A DNA stretch of 64,000 nucleotides from positions 77,843,235-77,907,234 of the forward strand of contig CM046876.1 of assembly GCA_025667525.1 (NCBI GenBank), given 5' to 3'. This document shows positions 20,687 to 32,731 of the stretch, piece after piece (position 1 is the stretch's first letter; each line of letters begins with the position of its first letter). The stretch is from Glebionis coronaria. Taxonomy: Eukaryota > Streptophyta > Magnoliopsida > Asterales > Asteraceae. The notes under the pieces were generated by a model. The model did not search any database and was not told where the DNA came from. It saw only the letters and a program-made list of their open reading frames with translations. Position numbers and translations under genes: made by a program.

Positions 20687-23113
20687 ATGGCTAGCTTGAA
20701 AGGAGATATGGTGAAACAAGGGAATGATCTTCGAGCCGATATGCAAAACTCTTTGGCCAGTCAAACGAATGACATAAGGGATATGATGGCTAGTTTCTTC
20801 CAAAGTAATCAAGCCTCTGGTTCGGGTTCTCTTCCGAGTAACACCGTTGCTAATCCAAGAGGGGAGATGAAAGCAATCACCACTCGCAGTGAAAAAGGTT
20901 TAAAGGAACCCGAGCTTCCTACACCTACACCGGTGATTGTGACAAAGGAAAACGAGTCCCCTTCTCCAATTCCTCCACCTTCTACTTCTCCAATTCCTCC
21001 ACCTTCTACTTCTCCAATTCCTCCACCTTCTAATTCCACCCCTCCACCACCCAAGGATGTGAGTGAGAATTCCATTCCAAAGCCTTCATCTCAACCCAAT
21101 ATACCTTATCCCTCAAGGTTGAGGAAAGAGAAATTGAAGAACAAGGATGATATTCAGGTTTCTAACTTTCTCAAAATGTTTAAACAACTGAATTTCAATA
21201 TCTCCTTTGCTGAGGCTCTCACTCACATGCCGAAATATGCTAAAATGTTTAAAGATCTTCTCAGTGATAAGAAGAAACTTCTTGACATCGCTCAGACCCA
21301 ACTTAACGAGAATTTCTCCGCAGTGCTCTTAAGGAAATTACCCAATAAACTTGGTGATCCGGGTCGTTTTCTCATTCCTTGCAACTTCCCCGGGGTAGAG
21401 AGTTGTATGGCCCTAGCCGATCTAGGTGCTAGTATAAACTTAATGCCTTTAAGCGTTTGGAAACAATTGTCTCTACCCGAGCTAGTCCCCACACGAATGA
21501 CTTTGGAATTAGCTAACCGTATGGTTGCTTATCCAGTGGGGATAGCCGAAGATGTCTTCGTCGGTGTCGACAAATTCATCTTTCCGACGGATTTTGTTGT
21601 CGTTGACTACGAGATGGATCCCCGTGTTCTATTAATCGTTGGACGTCCATTCTTGAGGACCAGTCACACTTTCATTGATGTAGCCGCGGGCGAATTAATC
21701 ATGAGAGTTAGTGACGATAAAATCGTCTTCAACATGGGTAAACTTTCTAAGCAGCCTTCTAAAGACGAGAGTGTTAATTTTATTGACGTTCTTGATGAGG
21801 CTTGTGAAGAACATTTCAAAGACGCTTGTAAAAGTGGTTCTTCTTCTCTTCCCATTGTTGAGACCGTTTCCTATATTGCTCCATCACTAACTCCATTTGG
21901 AGAAAGTGATTTCCTTTTCAAAAACTTTGAAGCAACTTTGGGAGATGTAGACTTACAATATGACGATTCTCCCTCCAATTGGGATGAAGACATTCGTACC
22001 ATTGAGAAACTTCTCAATGAGGACCATATTTCTCCACCATCTCCTAAGGATATCTCTATCGATGATCCGAATTTGACTATCCCTTCCATCGAAAATCCTC
22101 CGGATTTAGAGCTTAAGGATCTTCCGTCTCATCTCGAATACGTGTTCCTTGACGACAATAAGAAGTTACCTGTCATCATCGCTAAGGATTTGAAAGAAGA
22201 CGAAAAATCTCGACTTATCGCCGTGCTGAAGAATCATAAGAAAGCGATTGCTTGGAAAATCTCCGATATTCGTGGAATTGATCCTCACTTTTGCATACAA
22301 AAAATTCTCATGGAGGACGACTTTAAACCCAGTATTCAAAACCAAAGAAGGGTAAATCCCAAGATCCATGACGTTATCAAAAAAGAGTTTATCAAACTTC
22401 TTGATGCGGAAATGATCTACCCTATCTCGGATTCACCATGGGTTAGTCCCGTCCATTGTGTGCCTAAGAAAGGCAGAATCACCGTTGTGCCCAATGAAAA
22501 CAACGAGTTGATTCCTACTCGTCTCGTTACAGGGTGGAGAATTTGTATAGGCTATTGCAAACTCAATGATGCTACGAGAAAGGATCATTTCCCCCTTCCT
22601 TTCATGGACCAAATGCTTGAACGTCTAGCGGGTAATGACTATTATTGCTTCCTAGACGGTTTCTCCGGGTATTTTCAAATTCCCATCGATCCTAAAGACC
22701 AAGAGAAAACCACATTCACTTGTCCTTATGGAACATTTGCTTACAAACGAATGCCTTTCGGCTTATGCAATGCTCCTGGGACTTTCCAAAGGTGTATGAT
22801 GGCTATCTTCCATGACATGGTTGAAAAAGCTATGGAAGTCTTCATGGATGATTTCTCGGTCTATGGTGATTCTTTCTCTCATTGCCTTGCCAATTTAGAA
22901 CGTATGCTCCAACGGTGTGAAGACACTCGTCTCGTTCTTAATTGGGAAAAATGCCATTTCATGGTAAAAGAAGGCATTGTGCTTGGACATAAAATCTCAA
23001 AATCCGGTCTTGAAGTGGACCGTGCTAAAGTGGATGTCATAGCCAAATTACCTCCACCTTCAACCGTGAAGGGTGTGAGAAGTTTCCTTGGTCATGCGGG
23101 CTTCTATCGTTGA
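20687..23113 (+). pseudogene. pol: Element 2 pol, part 1: protease and reverse transcriptase
   Basis: 808 open codons; the ATG is internal, since coding similarity starts upstream (from about 20570, across a TAG at 20678). A Pro/Ser linker (about residues 85-145, with repeated SPIPPPST) leads to a retropepsin-like protease with LADLGASINLMP (active Asp about residue 245) and a late ILG-like LLIVGRPFLR flap. Reverse transcriptase follows from about residue 530, with catalytic Asp 657 (FLDGFSGY) and the FMDD pair at 721-722, all present. It copies element RNA into DNA. The frame ends at a TGA (23111-23113), where a CGA Arg codon is expected, and resumes in the same frame. Confidence 0.88.
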
Positions 23114-24094
23114 TTCATTCAAGATTTTTCTAAAATCGCTCGCCTGATGACCCACCTCTTTGAAAAAGATACTCCTTTCATCTTTTCCAAAGAGTGTCTT
23201 GAATCCTTTAATCTTCTTAAGGATAGGCTAACTAAGGCACCAGTCTTGGTTACCCCTAATTGGAAGCTACCTTTTGAATTGATGTGTGATGCTAGCGACT
23301 TTGCTATTGGAGCGGTTTTGAGCCAAAGAGTGAACAAACACATCCAACCAATCCATTATGCTAGCAAGACAATGACGGGGGCTCAATTGCATTATAGCAC
23401 TACTGAAAAAGAGCTTTTAGCTGTAGTGTATGCTTTTGAGAAATTATGCCCCTATCTTGTTCTTTCCACCACAATCGTGTACACCGATCATTCCGCGTTG
23501 AAGTACTTGTTGACTAAACAAGATTCCAAGCCAAGACTTCTTCGTTGGGTTTTGCTCCTTCAAGAATTTAAAATCGAATTTCGTGACAAAAAGGGAGCCG
23601 AAAACCTAGCCGCGGATCATCTAAGTAGACTTGAGGATCCTTATCAAGGGGATCATCCGAATCAAGAGATCAACGACTCTTTTACCCTTGAGGCCTTAAT
23701 GTCTATCAATTCCAATCTTGATGACACCCCGTGGTTTGCGGACATTGCAAACTACTTAGCGGGTGGTATTCTCATCGAAGGGATAACATCCCAACAAAAG
23801 AAGATGTTCTTTAAAGATGTTAAGACTTACTTTTGGGATGACCCTTATCTCTTCAAACAATGTGCTGATCTGATTATTCGTCGGTGTGTTGATGGACCCG
23901 CAGCTTTAGACATTCTCGAAGCTTGCCATAAAGGACCCACCGGTGGTCACTTTGGTCCCAACTACACCGCGAAGAAAGTGTTTAACTCGGGATTCTATTG
24001 GCCCACCATTTATCGTGACGCTCACGAGATGGTTAAAAATTGTGATGCTTGCCAACGCCAAGGCAAGATCACACATAAAGATGAGATGCCTTAA
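23114..24094 (+). pseudogene. pol: Element 2 pol, part 2: RNase H and integrase zinc domain
   Basis: In the same frame as part 1. It starts with the RT-RNase H connection, then an RNase H with [27 protein letters not shown] and [11 protein letters not shown], and [10 protein letters not shown] at its end. After a spacer comes the integrase HHCC zinc domain: His in [13 protein letters not shown] and Cys in CDACQRQGK, all four ligands present. It ends at TAA 24092-24094, where Gln (CAA) is expected after DEMP. Confidence 0.87.
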
Positions 24095-24604
24095 AATTTC
24101 ATACAAGAATGTGAAATCTTTGATGTATGGGGTATCGACTTTATGGGGCCATTTCCATCATCTAAAGGGAACAAGTACATCCTCGTAGCCGTTGACTACG
24201 TATCCAAATGGGTTGAAGCTAAGGCTCTCCCTACGAATGATGCTAGGGTGGTTGTGAACTTTCTGAAGCAACTTTTTACTCGATTCGGTGTTCCTCGTGC
24301 TATAATCAGTGATCGCGAGACTCATTTTTGCAATGATCAATTTGCTCGAGTCATGGCTAAGTACGGTGTCAATAACCGGCTTTCCACCGCTTATCATCCT
24401 CAAACAAATGGTCAAGCCGAGATATCTAACCGTGGATTGAAGCGAATTCTTGAGCGTACTGTGGGAGAGCATCGTGCCTCGTGGGCCGATAAGTTAGACG
24501 AAGATTTGTGGGCTTTATGTACCGCATATAAGCCCGATTGGTTGTACACCTTATTGTCTTGTGTACGGGAAAGCATGCTACCTCCCTATCGAGCTGGAAC
24601 ATAA
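24095..24604 (+). pseudogene. pol: Element 2 pol, part 3: integrase catalytic core
   Basis: In the same frame as part 2. The core has Asp in WGIDFMG (24137), Asp in ISDRETHF (24311; the residue after Arg is Glu where Gly is usual) and Glu in NGQAEISN (24419). The spacing is D-57-D-35-E, so the catalytic triad is intact. Near 24530 a small deletion shifts the frame, so the [10 protein letters not shown] segment is read out of frame. A second small deletion near 24635 restores it. The stop at 24602-24604 lies in the shifted stretch. Confidence 0.85.
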
Positions 24605-25012
24605 GGCGTACTGGGCCTTGAAGTGGGCGATTTTGACATCAACAAAGCCGACGATCTTCGGAAGATTCAACTCAATGAGCTAAATGAACTAAGGAATGAA
24701 GCTTATGAGAACTCATTGATCTACAAGGAGAAGACCAAGATCACCCATGATGCAAGGATTAAGAACCGAGAGTTCCACGTTGGTGATCAAGTTTTACTCT
24801 TTAACGCTCGGTTGAAGATCTTCTCGGGCAAGTTGAAGAGCCGTTGGCCTGGTCCATTCACCGTCGCCAAAGTCTTCCCATATGGCACCATTGAGCTTTC
24901 TCAACCAAACAGGCCCAATTTTAAGGTGAATGGCCAGCGCGTGAAGTTATACTTTGGTGAGGACATCTCTCATGAGATGATTCCATTCCTCACCACGTTT
25001 CCCTTGAATTAG
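24605..25012 (+). pseudogene. pol: Element 2 pol, part 4: integrase C-terminal region
   Basis: After the frame is restored it reads [40 protein letters not shown] and GPFTVAKVFPYGTIELSQP, the typical C-terminal DNA-binding part of Athila integrases. There is no chromodomain. It ends at TAG 25010-25012, ten bases before the conserved post-ORF hairpin. No env-like frame follows. Confidence 0.85.
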
Positions 25013-25021
25013 TTCTGGGCC

Positions 25022-25075
25022 GAGTCAGGCTCGTGACTCGATTAACAAAAACAAGCGCTTCTCGGGAGGCAACCC
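25022..25075 (+). other. Conserved post-ORF RNA element, element 2
   Basis: GAGTCA-GGCTCG-TGACTC (25022-25039), then AACAAAAACAAG and GCTTCTCGGGAGGCAACCC. Nearly identical to 5680-5735 of element 1, and at the same distance from the stop codon. Confidence 0.72.
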
Positions 25076-25369
25076 GTTGATCTATCCTTTACCGTTTTCA
25101 TAATAAGTGTAGGGGGAGCCCCGTATGTGTTTGTTGTCTTGTTTCTTATGATGTACACGGATTAATGCTTCAAAGGTCCATTCTCGATGACTTTTGACGA
25201 ACCGTGATTTCGTGTACCCGTCTTCCCCGTTCTATCCTAAACTCTCGTGATTCAATATTTCATATCTTATATGTTCACATTGAAATCACTATAGTTTTCC
25301 ATTCCTTAGCAAGATTTAAACAAAGTGTACAATGTCATAAGTGTAGGGGAGTTTACTCCCACATGCTTA

Positions 25370-25407
25370 AACATTGAGGACAATATTTATATCAAGTGTA
25401 GGGGGGG
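25370..25407 (+). other. Conserved AACATTG hairpin before an internal purine tract, element 2
   Basis: AACATTG-AGGA-CAATATT (25370-25387), with one stem mismatch relative to element 1, then GTAGGGGGGG. Confidence 0.68.
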
Positions 25408-25410
25408 ACT

Positions 25411-27040
25411 TCTATCGAAGTAAGTGGTCTTTTCCATGAATTTGCCCTCATTTTAACCAGAAAATTTGATTTTTTGACATTTTTCAAAAATTTTAATCTA
25501 TTTTGGCCTTGTAATTTTCCTTTGCTATCGTTATTTACTTTCTTTGCTAGAATAAATTTTCAATAAAGTGGTTTTAAATTTTTCAAAGTCGTGAATATTT
25601 TGACTCAACCCGAGTTTACTTATCTAAGTTTACTCTAGCTAGTATCCTTAACGTGTTTAAGTCAAGTTTTGCTAGGATTTTATATAGGGAACTTTAAAAC
25701 GCGAAAGTCTTAACTCTCACGGGTTAAGAACAAGAACTTTTCGCAAGTTCCTATAATTGATCCTAGAGAGTCGTTTATCAAGGGAACTTTAAAATGTGAA
25801 TTCTAAACTTGAAAAAGTCTAAGAGTTTCAAGATCCTATAGATGACTCGAAAACCCAAAACTTTGATTTAATTGGCTAAGCATCCACGAGTCTCATTCCT
25901 TGAGATTTTAAACTGTGGAGAACGAGAGATGATAGAGTCAGTTATAAGTTTGGTCTTCTTTAGTAAATTTATGTGAGTTAATTACGAGCTTTTTCTCCCA
26001 TCACTTGTTAATAAATTTAATTGCAATAAATAAGGTTGTACGATTTTAAAAGTTACTTAGCTTCTAGCCCAAGATCGTTTAAAAGTTGCTCGGTATTAAT
26101 TAGAATTCATAGCCAAGGCATAACTTATTGAAGCGGGATGCGAAGATTGGTGAGTCCGAAAAGGCCCTAACAAGGCATGAGGGCTACATTTTGTTGCTAA
26201 AGATCCAAAGTGATGTAAAGAATCATTTATCAAAAATCAATATGAAGGATCAAGACATACGACGAAAAGCAAATGCTCCCCTAAAGATCATGGAGAAGTC
26301 TATCCAAAAAGGCCTTAACAAGGTATGAGGATAAATAGATCCAAGTCCTAAAAGGAGGCGGATCGTTGTATATCAAAATCCAAAATAAAGATTGGATAAA
26401 AATGAAGAAGTCGTGGTCTAAATATGAAGAATCTCTCAAAAAGTTCAAGTGAAGAAATTCCTATTATGAAGAGAAGAACATTATTTCATGAACGTCTCTC
26501 AAGATTTGAAGTATGAAGTCGCTGCCAAATATCGGTCCGAGAAAGGTCTCAAATCGTGAAGCAAGTTATGCCAAGATATGAACTTTATGAGGTCCCGAGA
26601 AGCAGTTTTAAAAGATTTTGTCCTTTAGCTAACTATTGATTAAATCGTCCTACTTTATTTTCAGCCTAATAAACTATCGAAATAAGTCAAACAATGCATC
26701 CTCGTGATCATTTAATACAATCATAGAATATAAGAGATACACCTAGGAATAAGGGAGTGTAAGTGAATAATTGGGCCACATGAGTTTGTGTTAGTTTGCT
26801 AACTTAAAATAACAATGATCTCGTTTTTAAGCTTGGTTTGGGGAACGTGAAACTTGAGGATGATAAACATCCATGACAACCAAAAACCCAATGTAAGTCT
26901 TTGATTTCTTACTTGTTTTTTTTCTTTTAGTTTCCTTAGTGTTCAGTATTTAATAAAGGCCAAGGTGGGTTATTTATGATGAGAAATGTAAACCGTGCTT
27001 CGAAATTAATGTATTGCACGAGGGCATTGCAATGGTCAAG
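25411..27040 (+). other. Element 2 3' non-coding region
   Basis: No credible frame; a short frame at 26128-26328 is in a segment that is equally conserved but not open in element 1. It is collinear with 6061-7720. Confidence 0.6.
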
Positions 27041-27051
27041 TGTAGGGGATT
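27041..27051 (+). other. Polypurine tract, element 2
   Basis: TGTAGGGGATT directly precedes the 3' LTR. Confidence 0.65.
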
Positions 27052-27495
27052 TAATAAGTGTGAAAAAACTTATCCTTTTACCACTTATTTCCAATAATAA
27101 CAAGACCAAAACGTGTATTTTATGTCGTAAAAGTCGGAATTATGCGTGGTTTGTGTTTTTATTGTGTTTCAGGATAAAAATATGAAAAAGGAAGAAAACA
27201 CGGGCTATAACGGGCTTTTATCGAAGAAAAAGACAAAAGACGAAGTCAAAAGATCGAGAGTGCAAAAAGAACGGAAGTCCAAGGCCTATTCTGAAGATTT
27301 ATCGAAGAAAAAGTCTAAAGACGGAAGTTTAATGAAGTCGAAGAACTCAAGTCTAATTATAGAAGAAAATTATAAGACAAGTTCAATTTATATCGACAAA
27401 TCCCGAGACGACGTCGAGAAAGACAAAGAAATTAAATCGAGTCGAGTCGAGAAGAAAGAAAGAAGAAAGCTTAAACACTTAACCTCCCCACCTCC

Positions 27496-27528
27496 TATAA
27501 ATACCCTCCTGATATGTCATTAGGAGGG
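27496..27528 (+). promoter_or_regulatory. LTR TATA box with palindrome (element 2, 3' LTR)
   Basis: TATAAATA at 27496, then CCCTCCTGAT-ATGTC-ATTAGGAGGG. The single A-to-G change leaves a G-U pair if the RNA folds. Confidence 0.7.
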
Positions 27529-28049
27529 TGTTAGTTAGTTTGTAGTTAATTTTAGTCTTTTAATTTTTAAGTTTTAAGTGTGTTTAATTTTCTTCTCTCT
27601 AGTTTTTCAAGTTTATCAAACATTAATCTTGTAATCTTTTGATCTTAATCTTTAATCAAATCAAGCTTATTTCTTAATTCTCATTCTACCTTTCTTAATC
27701 TTTTTAATCTTGATAATCATGTAGTTTATTTTAATTTTGTTGATGATTTGATTGTGTAGCTTATTTGATTGTGCTTATTGAATTGGTGATTTTAAAAGTT
27801 TAGATTAAAAGTGCTTATTTTCTTAATTTTATGATTAATAGTTCTTAAAATAAGTTGATTTTGATAAGTTTAATATTTTGATAAAAAGTTGATTTTTAAT
27901 ATTTAGATTATTTAGTGTTTTCATAAGTTTTTAAATTGTGGCTTATTAGTTTTTCTAAAAAATCTTTTTGGTCTAAGTTTTGGTAAGTGCTTATTTTAGA
28001 TTAGCTTATTTGCTTGATTTTAGTATTATCCGGGTTCCTTAAACCATTA

Positions 28050-28610
28050 TTTTCCGAACATCCTCCAAATTCTAGATTCCGAATAGTAGTAGGCATAATT
28101 ATTCCAGATATGAAGCTTGTCCAAGGATCCCGGATAAGCTTAAGTACCTAAAGTTCCGGATAGTGTGTTTCAATAGATTCCGGATAAGCTCCCTTATATA
28201 TATATTCCGGATAGTCTGCACATTTCTACATTCCGGATAAGCTTTCCAAGGAATTATTCCGGATAGTCTCACATTTCCAATTATTCCGGATAACAATCTT
28301 TTCCAGATTCCGGATTAGAGTAAGTATTGCCATTTTCCGGATAAGCATACGAAGATCATATTGCGGATAAGCTCCCAAAGGCAAATTCCGGATAAGTCTC
28401 AGAATCAATTATTCCGGATAAGTCTTGGATCAATATTCCGGATAAGCACCAGCATATGAATTCCGGATAACACGCAGAAAACCGTTCCGGATAAGGGTGT
28501 CAATACCGATTCCGGATAAGCTTTTTATTTCCATTCCGGATAAGCATCTGGATAACTACATTCCGGATTTGCAATTCTTTTGGATTCCGGATAAGTGACA
28601 GTAAGTTTGG
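28050..28610 (+). repeat. Spaced TTCCGGATAAG motif array, 3' LTR copy
   Basis: Collinear with 18290-18860, with the same order of spacers and one extra motif unit near 28550. Confidence 0.85.
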
Positions 28611-28966
28611 ATTCCCACTTATATTTTGTTAGTTCCTGGTTTTAATTTCTAACTTTACTTTTCCCGCCTTTTTACTTAGTATCATTTTAACTTGTCTTGT
28701 TTTAATTCAATCTTTAAAGTTTACATTTTTATAAGTTTTAATCATTTACTTTAAAATTTTTAAAGTCTTTGATTTTTAGTCCAAATATTTTCAAGCTTTC
28801 ATTTTTACTTATTTACTCAACGACATTTTCACTTTTAGATTAAAATAGATAATCAAACCTTTTTATTTTCCACCAAGAACGACTGAGTCGCACTCTTAAC
28901 TAGTAATCAGGTCGAAAAGACTGGAACAACGAATTTTCATACGAGGCAAACCCTTGTATTATTATG

Positions 28967-29779
28967 ATTTTTGAAAATAATTAAAATAATAACATAAGGT
29001 TATAAAAAGACTTTCCTTATATAGAAATCCGATTTTAGAGAGTATTTTACACCAAAAATATTTTACTTTTGAAGTCTATGTTATTTTGGGAATGAAGTTT
29101 AAGAATACACCAAAATCTTTTGATTTTTAGCATTAGTTTATTTTAAGAAAAGAGTGTAGGTAAGTATCCTATAATTATGCAACATGTTTATTTGGTCCTA
29201 TCCCTTCTTTTTATTCTCTACAAACCGTACATTCCTCTCCCTCATAATCATCCATTGTTAAAATTCTCAAGCTCCATTTTTGTGCATCATCCATTGAAGG
29301 TTCTTGCAAAAAGGGAGAAAAGCTTAGGTGTTGTGGTGTGTTCTTTATTCCTTGGTATTCTTGTGCTCGGTGGTTCTTGGTGGTTTTTCATCATCATCCT
29401 CCGATCATATTCAAAAGTAAATCATTCTTGTTCTTATGTCTTTTCATGTGTCACAATGGTCTCATAATTAATTTAACCTAAAAAGATGTTATTAAAACAT
29501 GTAAATAATTAATCGAAAAAATAGGGTTTTGGTCTAGTTAAATTAGTAGGTTATATGATTTTGAAACCCTAGAGATCATTAATGGGGATACTAATACTTG
29601 TATTATTATAATTAGAAGCTCTAGGGTTGGTTTGATGGGTAAAACTATTAGAGTTTTATGATCTTAGGGTTGTCCAGAAAATAGGTCAGCTTAAAACGTG
29701 TGTATCTTGGTCATAACAAAAGGCTTTTGGGCGTTTCTTGATTCTAAAACTAAGTACCTTAAGTCTAGTTTCAGGAACA
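28967..29779. other. Unassigned repeat-like DNA, possibly part of an old LTR
   Basis: No gene that I can support. A 96-codon frame at 29177-29467 has a hydrophobic stretch but no family resemblance. The texture (TATA-like CTTATATAGAAA near 29017, then CT-rich leader-like DNA) would fit an old gypsy LTR interrupted by element 2 and by the foldback element. Confidence 0.3.
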
Positions 29780-30370
29780 TGTCTCCTTTTATCTTTGAGT
29801 AAAATTCATAAAATAGACACTTACTTTCCAGTTTGTGTCGTTTTGACCAATGAACTATTTTTTTCAACGACTTAAACAACAAACTTGTTAATTATGTGTT
29901 AATATAACTAATATTACCGGTTTATTTACCACGTCATTAATTTATATCCACGTGTACTCCACATGTGTAATTCATGGGTTGGAGCATAGTGGTGGTGCGT
30001 GGGTGGCCATCGTTAAGAGTAGGAGAGATGGGTGCGCCGACAAATCTGGGTTGGAGCATACGCTGCTGGTGGTGCTATGGTTTAGGCTTTCTTTTATGTT
30101 ATGGAAGTTAAACATATTTTTTGGAATCGGGTGTGATTTTATGTCCATTGGGTTTTTTTGCTTTCTTTTTATGTTATATATAACAAAAAATTAAATACGT
30201 GGAAAAAACTTGCCCAACGTGTCGGTAATAAGTTATATCTTGAGAACAACTTGGTGTTGTTAGAACGAAATTTGAGAGTTCTTTGTTGAAGTCGTTGAAT
30301 AAAATAGCTCGTTGGTCAAAACGGCACAAACTGGAAAGTAAGTGTCTATTTTATAACTTTTACCCTTTAT
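29780..30370. repeat. Foldback (inverted repeat) element
   Basis: The arm at about 29790-29945 is an inverted copy of about 30200-30365. Both contain AAAATAGACACTTACTTTCC, CAGTTTGTG(T/C)CGTTTTGACC and TTCAACGACTT in mirror order, about 85-90 percent alike by eye, around a centre of about 250 bp. Ends and target duplication are not resolved. The 80-codon frame at 29952-30194 in the centre is not recognised. Confidence 0.6.
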
Positions 30371-31280
30371 TTTTAAAGGCCTAGAAGTATGATTTTTGAG
30401 TTTGTCAAGTTAAAGTATCAAAATTGGGTTTTAGTCTTAAATATTCAATTGTAGTGTACGATTTTTAGTTCAAAATCTATAAAGAGTTGTTTAGTGAATT
30501 TTAAATATGTTATTATTCATATGTTTACATATATTATTTCTTTCGTGATTTTTAGAGATGTCTAAGTAGGGGTTTTGATCTAAAATTTATGTATTTTTTG
30601 CCAGATCAGATTTTGGACTAGTTTTGGAAACATGAGTTAAGTGATGGGTTAAAATTTGATTTGATTTAAACTCAATTACATAGGCCTATTAAACCCACAT
30701 AGGGACCTCTGTGGTTTTTAATAAGAATTATGAGTTTCTTTTGGTTGGGCATTTAACTAGTGTAACTTACTTTAAATAAGAAGTAAAATCAAAGGTATAG
30801 AAACATCTTAGTTAAGTAGTGTAACCTGGTAATTTAAGGTAGGTTATATGTATAATCATGGTTTTGTAAATCCGGAGGCGCATGTTTCATTCCTCTTTCG
30901 TTTGTGTTCGTGTTCTATTAGCACATTCGTTAAGGTATATATATTCTAACCTTTTAGTAAGGACCTTCTTTATGACTTACGTTGACTTTTGCGTGATCTC
31001 GTGATTCGCTTGTTATGATCCCTTATGTTATGCTAGATAACTTTATTCTTCCTCTTTGTTCGTTGTGCTTCGTATCACGCTCTTTGTGATTTTTATGCTT
31101 TTTTTGCCATCTATTTGGAACTTGTTGTTTCTTATTTTCCATGCCCCAACTTTGTTGTAACTAATCATGGAGGTGCCATGACCACGTCATTGATGCACCA
31201 ATTGCGTGACATTATCTATGGCTGCGAGATTAGTCCACGTCGTTCCCTTTTGTCTGCGCATTTGATAAGATATACGTGTG
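30371..31280. other. Unassigned intergenic DNA
   Basis: I see no gene and no clear repeat boundaries. It may be the remainder of the old LTR suggested for 28967-29779. Confidence 0.35.
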
Positions 31281-31287
31281 TGTGCTA

Positions 31288-32107
31288 GGGTTGAGCAAGC
31301 CGGACCGAACTCGACTAGGCCCGACCGAAACTGACTAACCGATTAAACCGAAATCGAAACCGAGTTATTCGGTTCGGTTTTCGGCTTGTAAAAAGGTTGT
31401 TTTTCGGTTTCGAGCCAGTTCGGTACAAAAACTGAATTGAGACCGACATAACCTGAGTTTACTTGATTACTATGTTACTAGGTTTACTTTTGGGCCAAAG
31501 GTTTTGGCAGCCTCATACACTCACCTCCATCCCATTCCCTCAATATCATCGCCTCCATACCATCGCCTCCATCTGCTTCTCCACTTTCATAAAATCCAAA
31601 TCTCTCATCTCATTCGAGATCCTTTCTCCAACTGAACCTCTTCTCATCTCTATGCCAAGTGACAACCATTTTATTAACCACAACTGTTCTTAATAAAATA
31701 TGTTCTTGATAAAATCATCACCACGAAGACAAAGATTTTGCATCAAGGTCTCCTAAGTATGGGCCTCAGGTAGGTTTGATTTCAACAGTGGGTAAACCTA
31801 ACAATTGATCAATTGATCTTGATAGTGGCTAAACCTTTTTGAAAATAGTGGCTATAACAGATACGTACTTGAATTTGTTTATTAAGGGTGTTAAATTTGC
31901 TACTGTTATAATGCAACAATAAGTTTCTGCTGTTAATAACAGCCTATTAAGGGGTCTTTGGATTTCCAGTTATAAATTTTTGGCTAAAGATGTTTGGGTT
32001 TGCACTTAATGAACCGAGCTGTTTTGGTACACCATTTTCCATTGTTTCAGTTTTGGGATTACTCGGGATGGGTCGGGTCAGGTCGGTTTTGACCTGATGC
32101 TTAGCCC
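31288..32107. mobile_element. Mutator-like MITE with a CGGTT/GGTCGG interior
   Basis: Ends are GGGTTGAGCA on the left and TGCTTAGCCC on the right, the same end type as at 1986 and 10198. The first 150 bp repeats CCGAAAC/CGGTTCGGTT words and the last 60 bp GGTCGGGTCAGGTCGG. GTGTGC lies just outside both ends, a weak remnant of a target duplication. No transposase. Confidence 0.55.
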
Positions 32108-32119
32108 TAGTGTGCGCAC

Positions 32120-32731
32120 TAGTCATCGAGCTAGTGTACATATATTACTTTGTTTTACAGGGGGCTTGTGAATGCGTCTTAGGTACTTTGGTTTGTTTTG
32201 ATTAGTGGTTGATGTGTGTGTGCAATACGTCCCAATTCACATTTTGATACATTTGGTCTGATCTACCTGTGTACACTTATGATTATGTGCCTGGATGTGA
32301 TAATATGTGCTTAGGTCTATTCATGTATCATGTTTAGACATTATGTGGGCTCGTGTGCATTTCTTTGAATTGTTTGTTCCTATTCCTTTGATATATCTTA
32401 TTCCTTCACTTCTATATACTACATGTGACAACTAATTTGAAGGGTTCCGTTATATTTTTTTGTTCCTTTTACTACATACGTATTATATCTGTTCACTGAA
32501 CGTTAGCTCAGCCGCATTATTTTTTCTTGCGATATGTATTAAGCGGGAAGCTGGGAAGTGAGATTGTGATTAGAGCTTACCCATAGATGTCTAAATAAAT
32601 GTTCTAAAGACGTTTTATATTTCCACAGTTTACATGTTAGACCCTCGTGCTTGGGATTTTTTCTCTTTTGGAGAATACTTTGTTTGGACTTTATGTTTTG
32701 ATAATAAAACTTTCGTTGCATTTTTAATATA
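32120..32731. other. Intergenic DNA, nothing recognised
   Basis: AT-rich, with no coding signal and no repeat structure that I can support. Confidence 0.4.

Larger units (their letters stand above)
17316..28961 (+). mobile_element. Element 2: full-length Athila-lineage Ty3/gypsy retrotransposon
   Basis: An 11.6-kb element with LTRs of 1896 and 1910 bp and a perfect 5-bp target duplication TTATG (17311-17315 and 28962-28966). LTR ends are TAATA...TATTA, not TG...CA. Inside are a primer site, gag, protease, reverse transcriptase, RNase H, integrase, about 2 kb of 3' non-coding sequence and a purine tract. The order protease-RT-RNaseH-integrase is that of Ty3/gypsy; the DLGAS protease, FMDD reverse transcriptase and lack of a chromodomain fit Athila. 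At least three in-frame stops and several small indels inactivate it. Confidence 0.92.
27052..28961 (+). repeat. Element 2, 3' LTR
   Basis: 1910 bp, collinear with 17316-19211 with scattered substitutions and a short insertion near 28550 in the motif array. The Lys/Ser-rich open frame is at 27146-27523. Followed by the TTATG duplication. Confidence 0.92.

Noticed and set aside
29177..29467. 96-codon frame with a hydrophobic segment, possible small membrane protein
   Set aside because: No recognisable relative, in repeat-like DNA, and no promoter or intron evidence.
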